DNA of 64,000 nucleotides, from the NCBI GenBank assembly GCA_965215355.1, contig CBDCDJ010000007.1, positions 2,852,001-2,916,000 on the forward strand. The letters are read 5' to 3'. Both the position numbers and the translations under genes were made by a program. Under the pieces are notes generated by a model. That model searched no databases. It worked only from the letters and a program-made list of their open reading frames with translations, and was not told the origin of the DNA. Shown in pieces: positions 44,382-52,547 of this stretch (its first letter is position 1; each line of letters opens with the position of its first letter). The DNA is from CBDCDJ01 sp965215355 (GTDB taxonomy: Bacteria > Deinococcota > Deinococci > Deinococcales > Trueperaceae).

Positions 44382-45331
44382 AGCGTCACGAGTCCTTTGA
44401 GGAAACCGTCGGGCCGCGCGCGCATGGTTTCAAAGGCGGTGCCGAGGTCGTCGAAGGCGAACGTGTGGGTGTAAAGAGGTGTGGGGTCGAAGGTGCCCGC
44501 CGCCACCGCCTCGGCCGCCCGGCGCATCCCGCCGACATAGCGCTCTTGTGCCCGCTCGTGCGCGTTGATGACATCTAGCCCGCGCCAGCCCCAGAGTTGC
44601 AGGTTAACCTCGCGCAGCCCGTCCTGGTGATAGCCCGCGATGACCAGTCGCCCCCGCTCTTTGGTGAGTTCGCCCGCGAGCGTGAGCGGCCCCTGTAAGC
44701 CCGTTGCCTCGACCACGCGGTCACAGAGGTCGTCGCCGGTCATTTCTTTCACCCGGTCGATGATTTGGTAATAGTCGTCGAGTTCCAAAGTTTCCGCCGC
44801 GCCCATCTTGCGGGCAAGCTCGAGCGCAAAAGGTCGCCTCGAGACCGCGATAACGTGCGCCCCCGCGCGAGAAGCGAGTTGCGTGATTAACGCGCCCATA
44901 AAGCCGATGCCGACGACCGCCACGTGCTGCCCCGGCTGGATGTCGCTCCGCTCTAAAATGTTTAGGGCGCAGCCCAAAGGTTCGCCGGGAAAGGGTCTGT
45001 CTTTCAAAACGTCCGGCAACTTCACCACCGCGTCGGCCGGAGCGGTATCGTACTCGGCGAAGGCGTGGTAAGAGAGGAGCGCGACCGCGTCGCCAATCTC
45101 AAAACCCGTCACCCCGTCGCCCGGAGCATCGACCACGCCCCAACCCTCGTGGCCGGGTTTGCCCGGCTCGGTCGGATAGCTGAACCACTCGCGGCCTTCC
45201 CACAGGGGCAGGCTCGAGCCGCACACGCCGCAGCCCGCGAGCCGCACGCGCACCTCGCCGGGTCCGGGCTCGGGGACGGACACTTTTTCAAAAGAGAACG
45301 CCCCCGGCGAGGTGAGGACGGTGGCGCGCAT
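44378..45331 (-). CDS. Zinc-type medium-chain alcohol dehydrogenase
   Basis: 317 aa from ATG 45329-45331. GCGVCGSSLPLWEG and GHEGWGVV are the catalytic-zinc region, but the His of the usual GxxHxD is replaced by a Ser-Leu stretch, and the four-Cys structural zinc lobe is missing. The NAD(P) fold has GIGFMGAL. It resembles short MDR enzymes of threonine/sorbitol-dehydrogenase type. It probably oxidises or reduces a sugar or polyol used by the cluster. Confidence 0.78.
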   Translation of the reverse strand: MRATVLTSPGAFSFEKVSVPEPGPGEVRVRLAGCGVCGSSLPLWEGREWFSYPTEPGKPGHEGWGVVDAPGDGVTGFEIGDAVALLSYHAFAEYDTAPADAVVKLPDVLKDRPFPGEPLGCALNILERSDIQPGQHVAVVGIGFMGALITQLASRAGAHVIAVSRRPFALELARKMGAAETLELDDYYQIIDRVKEMTGDDLCDRVVEATGLQGPLTLAGELTKERGRLVIAGYHQDGLREVNLQLWGWRGLDVINAHERAQERYVGGMRRAAEAVAAGTFDPTPLYTHTFAFDDLGTAFETMRARPDGFLKGLVTL

Positions 45332-45348
45332 CGTGGCTCGAGACCGCG

Positions 45349-47352
45349 TCACGCTTGCCTTGCAAGGTGAGGTTTCAGACTACGCGACTCGAGCAGCCAT
45401 TCGTAAAGCTGCCGCACCCCTTCGCGCACGCCCGTTTGTGGACGCCAGCCGGTCGCACCCTGAAACTTGTCCGTGCCTGACACGTAGTAACGCTGGTCGC
45501 CAAGCCGCCAGGGCTCGAGGTCATACGCGGGTTTCTCGCCTTGAAGTTCGGCAATCAGTCCCAACAGCTCGAGCAGGCTCGTCGTGTGCTCCGGCCCGCC
45601 GCCGATGTTGAAGGCTTGGCCCGATAAACTGTCGATGTTCTCCAAAGCCAGCAAAAAGGCGTCTACCAGGTCTTCGACAAATAAAATGTCGCGTACCTGC
45701 TTGCCGTCACCGTAAAGAGTGATGGGCTTGTTTTCAATGGCCCGGATGAGAAAATGCGCCACCCAGCCCTGGTCTTCGGTGCCGAACTGGTGCGGGCCGT
45801 AGATGCAGCTCATGCGGAACGCCGCGGTTTTGAGGCCATAACTGCGCGCGTAGTCGAGCACGTACTGGTCCGCGCCGCCCTTCGAAACGCCGTAGGGCGA
45901 GTGAAAGTCTAGCGGCGTGCGCTCGGACACGCCCGACGCCTCGACGAGCGGGTCGATGGGGGTATACCTGGTAGCCTCTTCGACAAGCTCAAGGCCGCCC
46001 AGGTCGCCATAAACTTTGTTCGTCGAGGTGAACAGGAGCGGCGGCGGTTCGTCAAGACCGCGCAACGCTTCCAACAGGTTGAGCGTGCCCTTGAGGTTGA
46101 TGTCGAAGTCGAGGCGGGGCCGCTCCAAACTCGTCGTCACCGCCACCTGCGCCGCTAAGTGAAACACCGCCGAGACATTTTCGACGAGGTGCCGCAGCGC
46201 GTAGGGGTTGCGGAGGTCGGCGATTTCGATTTGCACCCTGTCGCCGTGCGCGCCCTTCAGCCAGCGCAGGTTTTTTTCGACGCCGGGACGAGAGAGGTTG
46301 TCGAGCAGCAGCACTTTCCGCCCCTGCGTCAAGAGCCGGTGGGCAAGGTTCGTGCCGACGAAGCCCGAGCCGCCCGTGACGAGCACGGGTTTCTCTTGCA
46401 GGAACGTTCTCGGCGCGGGTTTCATCAGCCACGCCTGTTTCTCGAGCCCTGTTAAACCCTCCTCCGCCCACAGCCGGTAGAGGAGTTTGGGCATATTTTC
46501 TGCATCTTTCAGCCCGAAATGATAGTGCCGCTCGTCCTCGTGAAAGCCGTCCTGGTGCTCCAACTCTGGGTGGAGGTCGTAGGCCGAGTACCAGTAGATA
46601 CGGTCAACGGGCGCGTTTAACGTATCCAAAAACACCCGCACCTGCTCGCGCTCCTCAAAGCGCCAGGTCGAGTAGCCGACCTCGGTCACCCACAGTTCGG
46701 GCCTCAAATCAAAGTCTTCCAGCACCGCACGAACCTCGGCTATTTTGGTGTCCCAGTCCTTGCCGCCGAACTCCCAGGTGCCCGGAAAAGCGTGCATCCC
46801 GACGGCGTCGATGTGCTCCAACACGCCCCGCTCGGCCATGAGTCGCAGCCAGTAGGGGTCGGTCGGGGCCATGCCCGCCAGCGCGGTCTTTTTGCCGCGC
46901 TCTCTGGCCCAGTAAGCCGCGCCGCCTATCATTTCGCTGAAGACGTGCCACTGCGGGTCGAGCCGCCAGTCCCAGTCGTTGAGGTTGTTGGGCTCGTTCC
47001 AGAGTTCGACCCACTCGAAATACTGCCCGAAATCTGTAATCATCACGTCAAGAAAGTCCGCGTAGGCTTTGGGGTTGCGCGGGGGAGCCGAGGTTTTGGG
47101 CTCTATCCCCAGTGACGGCGGCGTGTAGGTGAAGCAAGGCAGCAACGTCAGCGCCTCGCCCAACTCCGGGATGAGCCACTCGAGCCAGTCCCGCCCCTCC
47201 GGCGTGTGCCAGTCGGCCCAGGAAATGCCGGTGCGCAGGTGCTCGACGCCCAAATCCTTACAGTCGCGCAGCACCCGCTCGACCTGCAAGCGTTCACCCG
47301 GACGGAACCACTCGATAAGGCCGACCATCGGCTGTTTCTCCTGAGCGTTCAT
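45349..47352 (-). CDS. Fusion: glycoside-hydrolase-like barrel + CDP-paratose-2-epimerase-like SDR
   Basis: 667 aa, two domains. Residues 1-310 look like a (beta/alpha)8 glycoside hydrolase of clan A: ELWNEPNN with acid/base Glu at 120, VGMHAFPGTWEF, and LWVTEVGYST with nucleophile Glu at 224. Residues 321-660 are an extended SDR: GGSGFVG at 327-333, TSTNKVYGD, catalytic SPYGVSK with Tyr487 and Lys491, and RMSCIYGPHQFGTEDQGWVA, which match CDP-paratose 2-epimerase (tyvelose epimerase). No secretion signal is seen, so the hydrolase domain is cytoplasmic. It overlaps the upstream epimerase gene by 4 bp. The fusion is unusual. Confidence 0.82.
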   Translation of the reverse strand: MNAQEKQPMVGLIEWFRPGERLQVERVLRDCKDLGVEHLRTGISWADWHTPEGRDWLEWLIPELGEALTLLPCFTYTPPSLGIEPKTSAPPRNPKAYADFLDVMITDFGQYFEWVELWNEPNNLNDWDWRLDPQWHVFSEMIGGAAYWARERGKKTALAGMAPTDPYWLRLMAERGVLEHIDAVGMHAFPGTWEFGGKDWDTKIAEVRAVLEDFDLRPELWVTEVGYSTWRFEEREQVRVFLDTLNAPVDRIYWYSAYDLHPELEHQDGFHEDERHYHFGLKDAENMPKLLYRLWAEEGLTGLEKQAWLMKPAPRTFLQEKPVLVTGGSGFVGTNLAHRLLTQGRKVLLLDNLSRPGVEKNLRWLKGAHGDRVQIEIADLRNPYALRHLVENVSAVFHLAAQVAVTTSLERPRLDFDINLKGTLNLLEALRGLDEPPPLLFTSTNKVYGDLGGLELVEEATRYTPIDPLVEASGVSERTPLDFHSPYGVSKGGADQYVLDYARSYGLKTAAFRMSCIYGPHQFGTEDQGWVAHFLIRAIENKPITLYGDGKQVRDILFVEDLVDAFLLALENIDSLSGQAFNIGGGPEHTTSLLELLGLIAELQGEKPAYDLEPWRLGDQRYYVSGTDKFQGATGWRPQTGVREGVRQLYEWLLESRSLKPHLARQA

Positions 47353-48461
47353 ACCGTGAGCCCCCGCGCCACGAGTTCGCGGCGGGCGTCGTCCACGCGG
47401 TCAACCGACACTTGACCCTCGAGCCACGCCGCGAGGTCGGCGAGTCCTTCTTCAAACCCCACCTGCGGCTCGTAGCCGAGGACGGAACGCGCTTTGCCGA
47501 TGTCGGCAAAACAGTGGCGGATGTCGCCGACGCGGTAGTCGCCGGTGACTTCGGGTGTGATGTGTTCTTTACCCAGGGTTTTCGCCATGCGCTCGGCGAC
47601 GCCCAGCACCGTGTACGCCTGCCCGCTGCCGACGTTGAACACTTCCCCGGCGGCGGCTTCGGTCTCGAGCGCCAAACGGCAAGCCCGCGCCACGTCGCGC
47701 ACGTTGACGAAGTCGCGCTTTTGGTAGCCGTCCTCAAAAATGAGCGGCGGTTTGTCGTTGAGGTAGCGCGAGGCGAAAATCGCCAGCACGCCGGTGTAGG
47801 GGTTGGACAGCGCCTGGTGCGGGCCGTAGGCGTTGAAAAAGCGTAGCGCCGTGGTCGGAATACCGTAGGCTGCGCCGATTATCAAGCACAGCCGCTCCTG
47901 GTCGTACTTGGAGAGCGCGTAGACCGAGGCGAGCGCGGGCGCTTTCGTTTCGGGCGTGGGGAGGGGCTCGAGCCTTTCGCCCGCCGCGCTGTAAAGTTCC
48001 CAGTCGCCGCGGCGCAGTTGCTCTAAGGTCCGCGAAACCTCACTGTAGGTCTCGCCCGCGGTGTCGCGGTAAAGCCCTTCACCGTACAGGCTCATACTGG
48101 ACGCCACCACGAGACGTTCCACCGGCTGTTCGACTAGCGCCTCGAGCAGCGTAGCCGTCCCCAGGTTGTTGACCCGCGTGTACTCGGCGACCTCGTACAT
48201 GCTCTGCCCGACGCCGACCAGCGCGGCGAGGTGAAAGACGGCGTCCACACCGTGAAGCGCCCGCCGCAGCGCCGCGCTGTCGGTCACGTCGCCCCGGACG
48301 AGTTCGACTTCCGGATTGAGATAGCTCGGCCGCGCCACCTCTCCGTGAACCTGCGGTGAAAGACTGTCGAGTGCGCGTACCGAATAGCCTCGAGCCAACA
48401 ATTCGTCAGCGAGGTGCGAACCGATAAAACCGGCTCCACCCGTGATTAAAATTTGAGTCAA
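47349..48461 (-). CDS. NAD-dependent nucleotide-sugar epimerase/dehydratase (extended SDR)
   Basis: 370 aa, first gene of the operon. GGAGFIGSHL binds NAD. ASSMSLYGEG and SVYALSKYDQE provide the Ser and the Tyr-x3-Lys pair. NAYGPHQALSNPYTGV and the C-terminal region are as in UDP-glucose 4-epimerase-type enzymes. The insert YSEVSRTLEQLRRGDWELYSAAGERLEPLPTPETKAPALAS (about 145-185) is longer than usual. It diverges from the UDP-glucuronate decarboxylase gene over a 285-bp region with no clear operator. The substrate is unknown. Confidence 0.85.
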   Translation of the reverse strand: MTQILITGGAGFIGSHLADELLARGYSVRALDSLSPQVHGEVARPSYLNPEVELVRGDVTDSAALRRALHGVDAVFHLAALVGVGQSMYEVAEYTRVNNLGTATLLEALVEQPVERLVVASSMSLYGEGLYRDTAGETYSEVSRTLEQLRRGDWELYSAAGERLEPLPTPETKAPALASVYALSKYDQERLCLIIGAAYGIPTTALRFFNAYGPHQALSNPYTGVLAIFASRYLNDKPPLIFEDGYQKRDFVNVRDVARACRLALETEAAAGEVFNVGSGQAYTVLGVAERMAKTLGKEHITPEVTGDYRVGDIRHCFADIGKARSVLGYEPQVGFEEGLADLAAWLEGQVSVDRVDDARRELVARGLTV

Positions 48462-48746
48462 CGCTGCCCCCCTACTGAAAACGCCCTACCGAACAAGACG
48501 AACGTGTCTGAAGTCTAGTAAGTAACCCACGACTACAATTCCCCCTGTCCTACAGTGTTGAAGAAGAAGCTGCGGCTAAGGTAGGGTGTCTTCGAACACG
48601 TTTGTCAGCGCCGGGGGAGAGCATGACATCATTCAAAACTTTCGCTTTACGACCCACCTGCACCGCCCTGTCGGCCGTACCGCCCTAGCTGCCAACAAGT
48701 AGCGTCGGCTCGAGTTAGAAATTAGGTTCGCAAACAGGGGGGGTTC

Positions 48747-49739
48747 ATGAACATTTTGCTCACGGGCAGCGGCGGGTTTATCGGCACGCATTTGACCGCT
48801 CGGCTGCTCTCTCAAGGCCATTTCGTCGTCGGCGTCGACAACTACTTGAGCGGTCAAGCGGTGAATACCGAGCGTTACTTAAAACATCCTCGGTTCCAGT
48901 TCGTTCAGGCCGACGTCAGCCGAGGTTTGCCGCCGCTTAGGAAGCGGCTCGACTGGGTACTGCACTTCGCCAGTCCGGCGAGTCCGCCCCACTACCAGCA
49001 GCACCGCATCGAAACCCTGATGGCTGGGGCGCAGGGAACGCAGCACGCCCTCGAGACCGCCCTCAGACACGGCGCGAAGTTCCTCCTCGCCAGCACCAGC
49101 GAAGTCTACGGCGACCCCGAAACTCACCCGCAACCCGAAACCTACTGGGGCAACGTCAATCCGAACGGGCCGCGCAGTTGCTACGACGAGGCCAAACGCT
49201 ACGCCGAAGCGCTCACCGCCGCCTACCGCCACAGCCGCGGCGTGGACACGCGGGTGGTGCGCATTTTTAACACCTACGGCCCCTACATGCGCGCCGACGA
49301 CGGGCGTGTGGTGACGAACTTCGTCTGCCAAGCCCTGCGCGGCGAAACCTTGAGCGTCTACGGCGACGGCTCGCAGACGCGCAGCTTTCAGTACGTGGAC
49401 GACCTCGTCGCGGGGGTGCTGCGACTGATGAGCAGCGCTTACCGTGAGCCTGTGAACCTCGGCAACCCGGTCGAATACACGGTGCAAGAACTCGCCGAGA
49501 CGGTGCGAGACCTTGTCGACCCAAGTTTGGGCATCCGCTACGCGCCCCTGCCCGTCAACGACCCCAAACGCCGCCGCCCCGACATCGCGGTGGCGCGGCG
49601 CGAACTCGGTTGGGAGCCGCAGGTGTCGCTGCGGGAAGGTTTGTTGAAGACACTTGCTTACTTTAGGGAATTGCCCCTGCACACACCGCCACCGGCCCTC
49701 GAGCCCGCCACCGTTGCCGAGGTGGCCGTCGGCAGTTAG
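48747..49739 (+). CDS. UDP-glucuronate decarboxylase (UDP-xylose synthase) type SDR
   Basis: 330 aa. GSGGFIGTHL binds NAD. LHFASPASPPHYQ, STSEVYGDPETHPQPETYWGNVNPNGPRSCYDEAKRYAE (Tyr-x3-Lys), RIFNTYGPYM and GDGSQTRSFQYVDDLV match UXS enzymes closely. The reaction converts UDP-glucuronate to UDP-xylose and CO2, which would supply a pentose donor to the neighbouring glycosyltransferases. It faces away from the eight-gene operon and converges with the methyltransferase gene. Confidence 0.87.
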   Translation: MNILLTGSGGFIGTHLTARLLSQGHFVVGVDNYLSGQAVNTERYLKHPRFQFVQADVSRGLPPLRKRLDWVLHFASPASPPHYQQHRIETLMAGAQGTQHALETALRHGAKFLLASTSEVYGDPETHPQPETYWGNVNPNGPRSCYDEAKRYAEALTAAYRHSRGVDTRVVRIFNTYGPYMRADDGRVVTNFVCQALRGETLSVYGDGSQTRSFQYVDDLVAGVLRLMSSAYREPVNLGNPVEYTVQELAETVRDLVDPSLGIRYAPLPVNDPKRRRPDIAVARRELGWEPQVSLREGLLKTLAYFRELPLHTPPPALEPATVAEVAVGS

Positions 49740-49742
49740 CCC

Positions 49743-50540
49743 TCACGCCTGGTCTTCACGCCGTCCGGTGGCGGCCAGGATTTCGGCCCGGTTCCAGGTG
49801 GCGACGCTGGACGGATGCTCCGGGTCGGGCTCGCACAGGTAAAGTTCGTGCGCCGGCTCAGCCGTGATTTTCAAGCCCGCCGAGCGCAGCAGGGCTGCAA
49901 CGCCCGCGTGGTTCGCCGCCCACCAGTTCGTCGGGTCGCCGCCGAAGTGGTGCTCCAAAAAGGCCATTTTCGGCCAACCCGGCTCGAGCAACAAATCGCG
50001 GTCGTTGATGTTCTCGATTTGAGCGTCGACCGGCGTTTCGCCGCCCGGCAGCGTGAGGGTTTGAAACACGAGTTTGCGCCGCACCTTTTGCGCCACGATG
50101 TCTAAGCCCAAGAGCGGGTAGCGCAGGTGGTAAAACACGCCCATGAACAGCACGAGGTCGTAGCTCTCGGAGGTGTGGGCGAGGTCGTAGACCTGCATTT
50201 GTTTGAAGGTGACGTGGTCGGCAAGGCCGTAGTGTTCCGCCGCCCAGCGCGCCTGTTTCAAATAGTGAGGGTCCGAGTCGACGCCGGTGACGGTCGCGCC
50301 CCGCTTGGCGAGTTCGAAGCTGTAAAAACCGGCGTTGCAGCCGATGTCGAGCGCGCTCCAGCCGCGCAAGTCTGCGGGCAGGTGAGGGGCTAACTCACGC
50401 CACTTGAACGCTGGGAAATCGCCCAAAAAATGCTCGGGCGCGGTCTGCGCGCCGCCCAAAAGGTGCAGGTTGTGAAACCACGGCCCCAGTTCGGTGATGT
50501 CGTCGTGCAGGTCTGCGGGTGGCGTCTCTTCTCGCGTCAT
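49743..50540 (-). CDS. SAM-dependent methyltransferase, CmoB-like
   Basis: 265 aa. SAM motif I LDIGCNAGFYSFELAKRGATVTGVDSD, then LFMGVFYHLRYPLLGLDIVAQKVRRKLVFQTL. The WFHNLHL N-terminus and NDRDLLLEPGWPKMAFLEHHFGGDPTNWWAAN segment are as in CmoB-like tRNA wobble methyltransferases and the related proteins found in carbohydrate clusters. The true CmoB target is unlikely, since its carboxy-SAM partner CmoA is absent here. It may methylate the cluster product. It converges with the decarboxylase gene and ends 3 bp from it. Confidence 0.78.
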   Translation of the reverse strand: MTREETPPADLHDDITELGPWFHNLHLLGGAQTAPEHFLGDFPAFKWRELAPHLPADLRGWSALDIGCNAGFYSFELAKRGATVTGVDSDPHYLKQARWAAEHYGLADHVTFKQMQVYDLAHTSESYDLVLFMGVFYHLRYPLLGLDIVAQKVRRKLVFQTLTLPGGETPVDAQIENINDRDLLLEPGWPKMAFLEHHFGGDPTNWWAANHAGVAALLRSAGLKITAEPAHELYLCEPDPEHPSSVATWNRAEILAATGRREDQA

Positions 50541-50578
50541 GTTCGAAGCTTAACAAACGTTGCGCGAGTCGCCTCGGC

Positions 50579-50962
50579 TCAAGCGTAAACCCGCGCCAAC
50601 AGCACCCGCACCGGCGCGTCGTCGAAACGCCGCAACTCGCAGCTTTCCGTGTCGCGGCACAGCGTCACGTAGAGGCTGCGCCGCCCGCTGGTGCCCGGCA
50701 CCCCGACCCGGAAGGGTTGCAGGTAGTAGCGCGGCGCGCTGTGGGCGCAAAAGTCGCAGCAGAGCTGCACGGCCGCGCTGCCGGCGATCGCCACCGGATT
50801 AAAGGTGAGAAGCTGCTCGCCCGCGGGCGTGTACAACACCTTGCCGAGCAGGTCGGGCACAAGCCGGTAGGCGCGCGGCGTCGGCACGAGGCGCTCGTCG
50901 GTCGCGGGGAACAGCTCGAGCACGATGTCGCGGGCGCTGTAGGTCGGGCTGTCGTCACTCAC
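50579..50962 (-). CDS. Cysteine-rich conserved protein, unknown function
   Basis: 127 aa from GTG 50960-50962, chosen because TATACT ends 7 nt upstream. The frame is open to 51013. CCDFCAHS and LCRDTESC (about 66-105) suggest a zinc-binding knuckle, perhaps a treble clef, flanked by beta strands (YYLQPFRVGVPG, RRSLYVTL). I do not recognise the family. It shares a divergent region with the DUF2267 remnant. Confidence 0.6.
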   Translation of the reverse strand: MSDDSPTYSARDIVLELFPATDERLVPTPRAYRLVPDLLGKVLYTPAGEQLLTFNPVAIAGSAAVQLCCDFCAHSAPRYYLQPFRVGVPGTSGRRSLYVTLCRDTESCELRRFDDAPVRVLLARVYA

Positions 50963-50969
50963 GCGCACC

Positions 50970-50975
50970 AGTATA
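50970..50975 (-). promoter_or_regulatory. Putative -10 box for leaderless transcription
   Basis: TATACT on the minus strand, 7 nt before GTG 50962. Confidence 0.5.
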
Positions 50976-51051
50976 GCGCAGGCCCGAATAGAGGTTTGGG
51001 CACTTAACGACACGTTTGAGCTTCGTTAAAAATGAACTCGGGAGGCCCATG

Positions 51052-51258
51052 ATGAGCACCGATTTAGACGTTTTCGACGCCACGGTTCAAAAGACGAACG
51101 AGTGGCTGAACCAGATTCAAGACAGCCTCGAGCTGCCCAGCAAAGACGCGGCCTACGCCGCACTGCGCGCCACCCTGCACGCGCTCCGCGACCGCATCGC
51201 CCAAAGAGGCGGTTCAGTTCGGCTCGCAGTTGCCACTCCGTCTAAATATCATCACTGA
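51052..51258 (+). pseudogene. DUF2267 remnant
   Basis: Starts at ATG 51052 with GGAGG at 51041-51045. FDATVQKTNEWLNQIQDSLELPSKDAAYAALRATLHALRDRI is the start of DUF2267 proteins. The expected continuation, EEAVQFGSQLPL, is present in another frame, so a frameshift occurred after 51200. The rest of the roughly 140-aa domain is absent. A C-terminally truncated 68-aa product could still be made. Confidence 0.7.
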
Positions 51259-51488
51259 ATTGTAGAACAAACTGCTCGATAGATCCTCGCAAAGTTTCTC
51301 TCGTAGCGATTTGCTTTATGTAGTGACCTCTTATAGGAACAGAATTATAGGAACAGAAGCAGTCTTCAAGCTCGAGCCCGAATCGTCTCGAGCCCCGCGG
51401 ACACGTCTCACTCAGCCTCGAGTACAATAGCCTGTATACATCCACTTCTCTATTCACAACGGTCTTATCATGAGGCTACGGAGGGCAC

Positions 51489-52547
51489 ATGAAGACGGTT
51501 CAGACGAAAACGGAGCACATGGAAACAGTCCAGTACTTGAGCGACGGTGGCGAGCCGTTGCGCGAGCTTCCTTTCGACCACGACGAGTTGGTTGCGGGTT
51601 ACCGGGCGTTGCGGCGCACCCGCTTTTTCGACGAGCGGGCGGTCACGCTGCACCGGCAGGGGCGGCTCGGCGTGTACCCGCCCTGCTACGGACAGGAGGC
51701 GGCGCAGGTCGGCACGGCGTTAGCACTTGACAACAGCGACTGGCTGGTGCCGAGCTACCGCGAGAGCGCCGCCGCGCTCACGCACGGTTTGTCGGTGGCG
51801 CAGCTCATCTTGTACTGGCGGGCGCACCCGGCGGGCTGGCGCTTTCCCGACGGGTTGCGCGTGTTGCCCTTTTACATTCCCATCGCCACGCAGTTGCCGC
51901 AGGCAGTCGGCGTGGCGATGGCGGGGCGCTTTAAGGGTGAGGACTGGGTCGCCGCGACCTATGTCGGCGACGGCGGCACCTCCGAGGGGGACTTTCACGA
52001 AGCGCTGAACTTCGCGGCCGTCTACGCTGCGCCGGTCGTCTTTACAGTGCAGAACAACGGCTGGGCCATCAGCGTGCCGACCGCCAAACAGATGAAAAAC
52101 CCGCGCATCGCCGAGCGCGCCGCGGGCTACGGGATGCCGGGCGTGGTGGTGGACGGCAACGACCTCGTGGCGGTGTGGGCGGTGGCGAAAGAGGCGGTGG
52201 CGCGGGCTAGAAGTGGCGACGGCCCCACCCTCATCGAGGCGCTGACCTACCGCATCGCGCCGCACACGACCTCGGACGACCCTGGGCGTTACCGGGACGA
52301 ACAAGGCAGCGACGCCTGGCGCAAAAAAGACCCGGTCATGCGGATGCGGAATTTGTTGGAAGGGCTCGAGCTGTGGGACGACGAACGAGAACGCGCCCTG
52401 GAAGACGACCTTAAAACCGAACTCAATGAGGCCCTGCGCGTCGCCGACGAAACGCCCGAGCCCGAGCCCTGGGAAATCGTCGAGCACGTGTTTGCAGAGA
52501 TGACGCCCGACCAGACGCGCGCTTGGGAGGCTTTGCATGAGCGTTAA
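51489..52547 (+). CDS. 2-oxoacid dehydrogenase E1 component, alpha subunit
   Basis: 352 aa. The thiamine diphosphate motif is GDGGTSEGDFHEALNFAAVYAAPVVFTVQNN, followed by PTLIEALTYRIAPHTTSDDPGRYR with the phosphorylation-loop-like region. This is the heterodimeric (alpha2-beta2) E1 of pyruvate or branched-chain 2-oxoacid dehydrogenase; YPPCYGQEAAQVG and AALTHGLSVAQLILYWRAHPAG resemble the branched-chain/acetoin type. ATG 51489 has GGAGGG upstream; a second ATG 30 nt later lies in a near-duplicate of this start region. It overlaps the beta gene by 11 bp. No E2 or E3 gene is adjacent. Confidence 0.9.
   Translation: MKTVQTKTEHMETVQYLSDGGEPLRELPFDHDELVAGYRALRRTRFFDERAVTLHRQGRLGVYPPCYGQEAAQVGTALALDNSDWLVPSYRESAAALTHGLSVAQLILYWRAHPAGWRFPDGLRVLPFYIPIATQLPQAVGVAMAGRFKGEDWVAATYVGDGGTSEGDFHEALNFAAVYAAPVVFTVQNNGWAISVPTAKQMKNPRIAERAAGYGMPGVVVDGNDLVAVWAVAKEAVARARSGDGPTLIEALTYRIAPHTTSDDPGRYRDEQGSDAWRKKDPVMRMRNLLEGLELWDDERERALEDDLKTELNEALRVADETPEPEPWEIVEHVFAEMTPDQTRAWEALHER

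Noticed and set aside
49743..50540. True CmoB tRNA modification enzyme
   Set aside because: CmoA is missing and the gene sits in a carbohydrate cluster; a relative acting on another substrate is likelier.
51242..51457. 71-aa minus-strand open frame after the DUF2267 remnant
   Set aside because: No ribosome binding site, no family, and it covers the region just upstream of the E1-alpha promoter.
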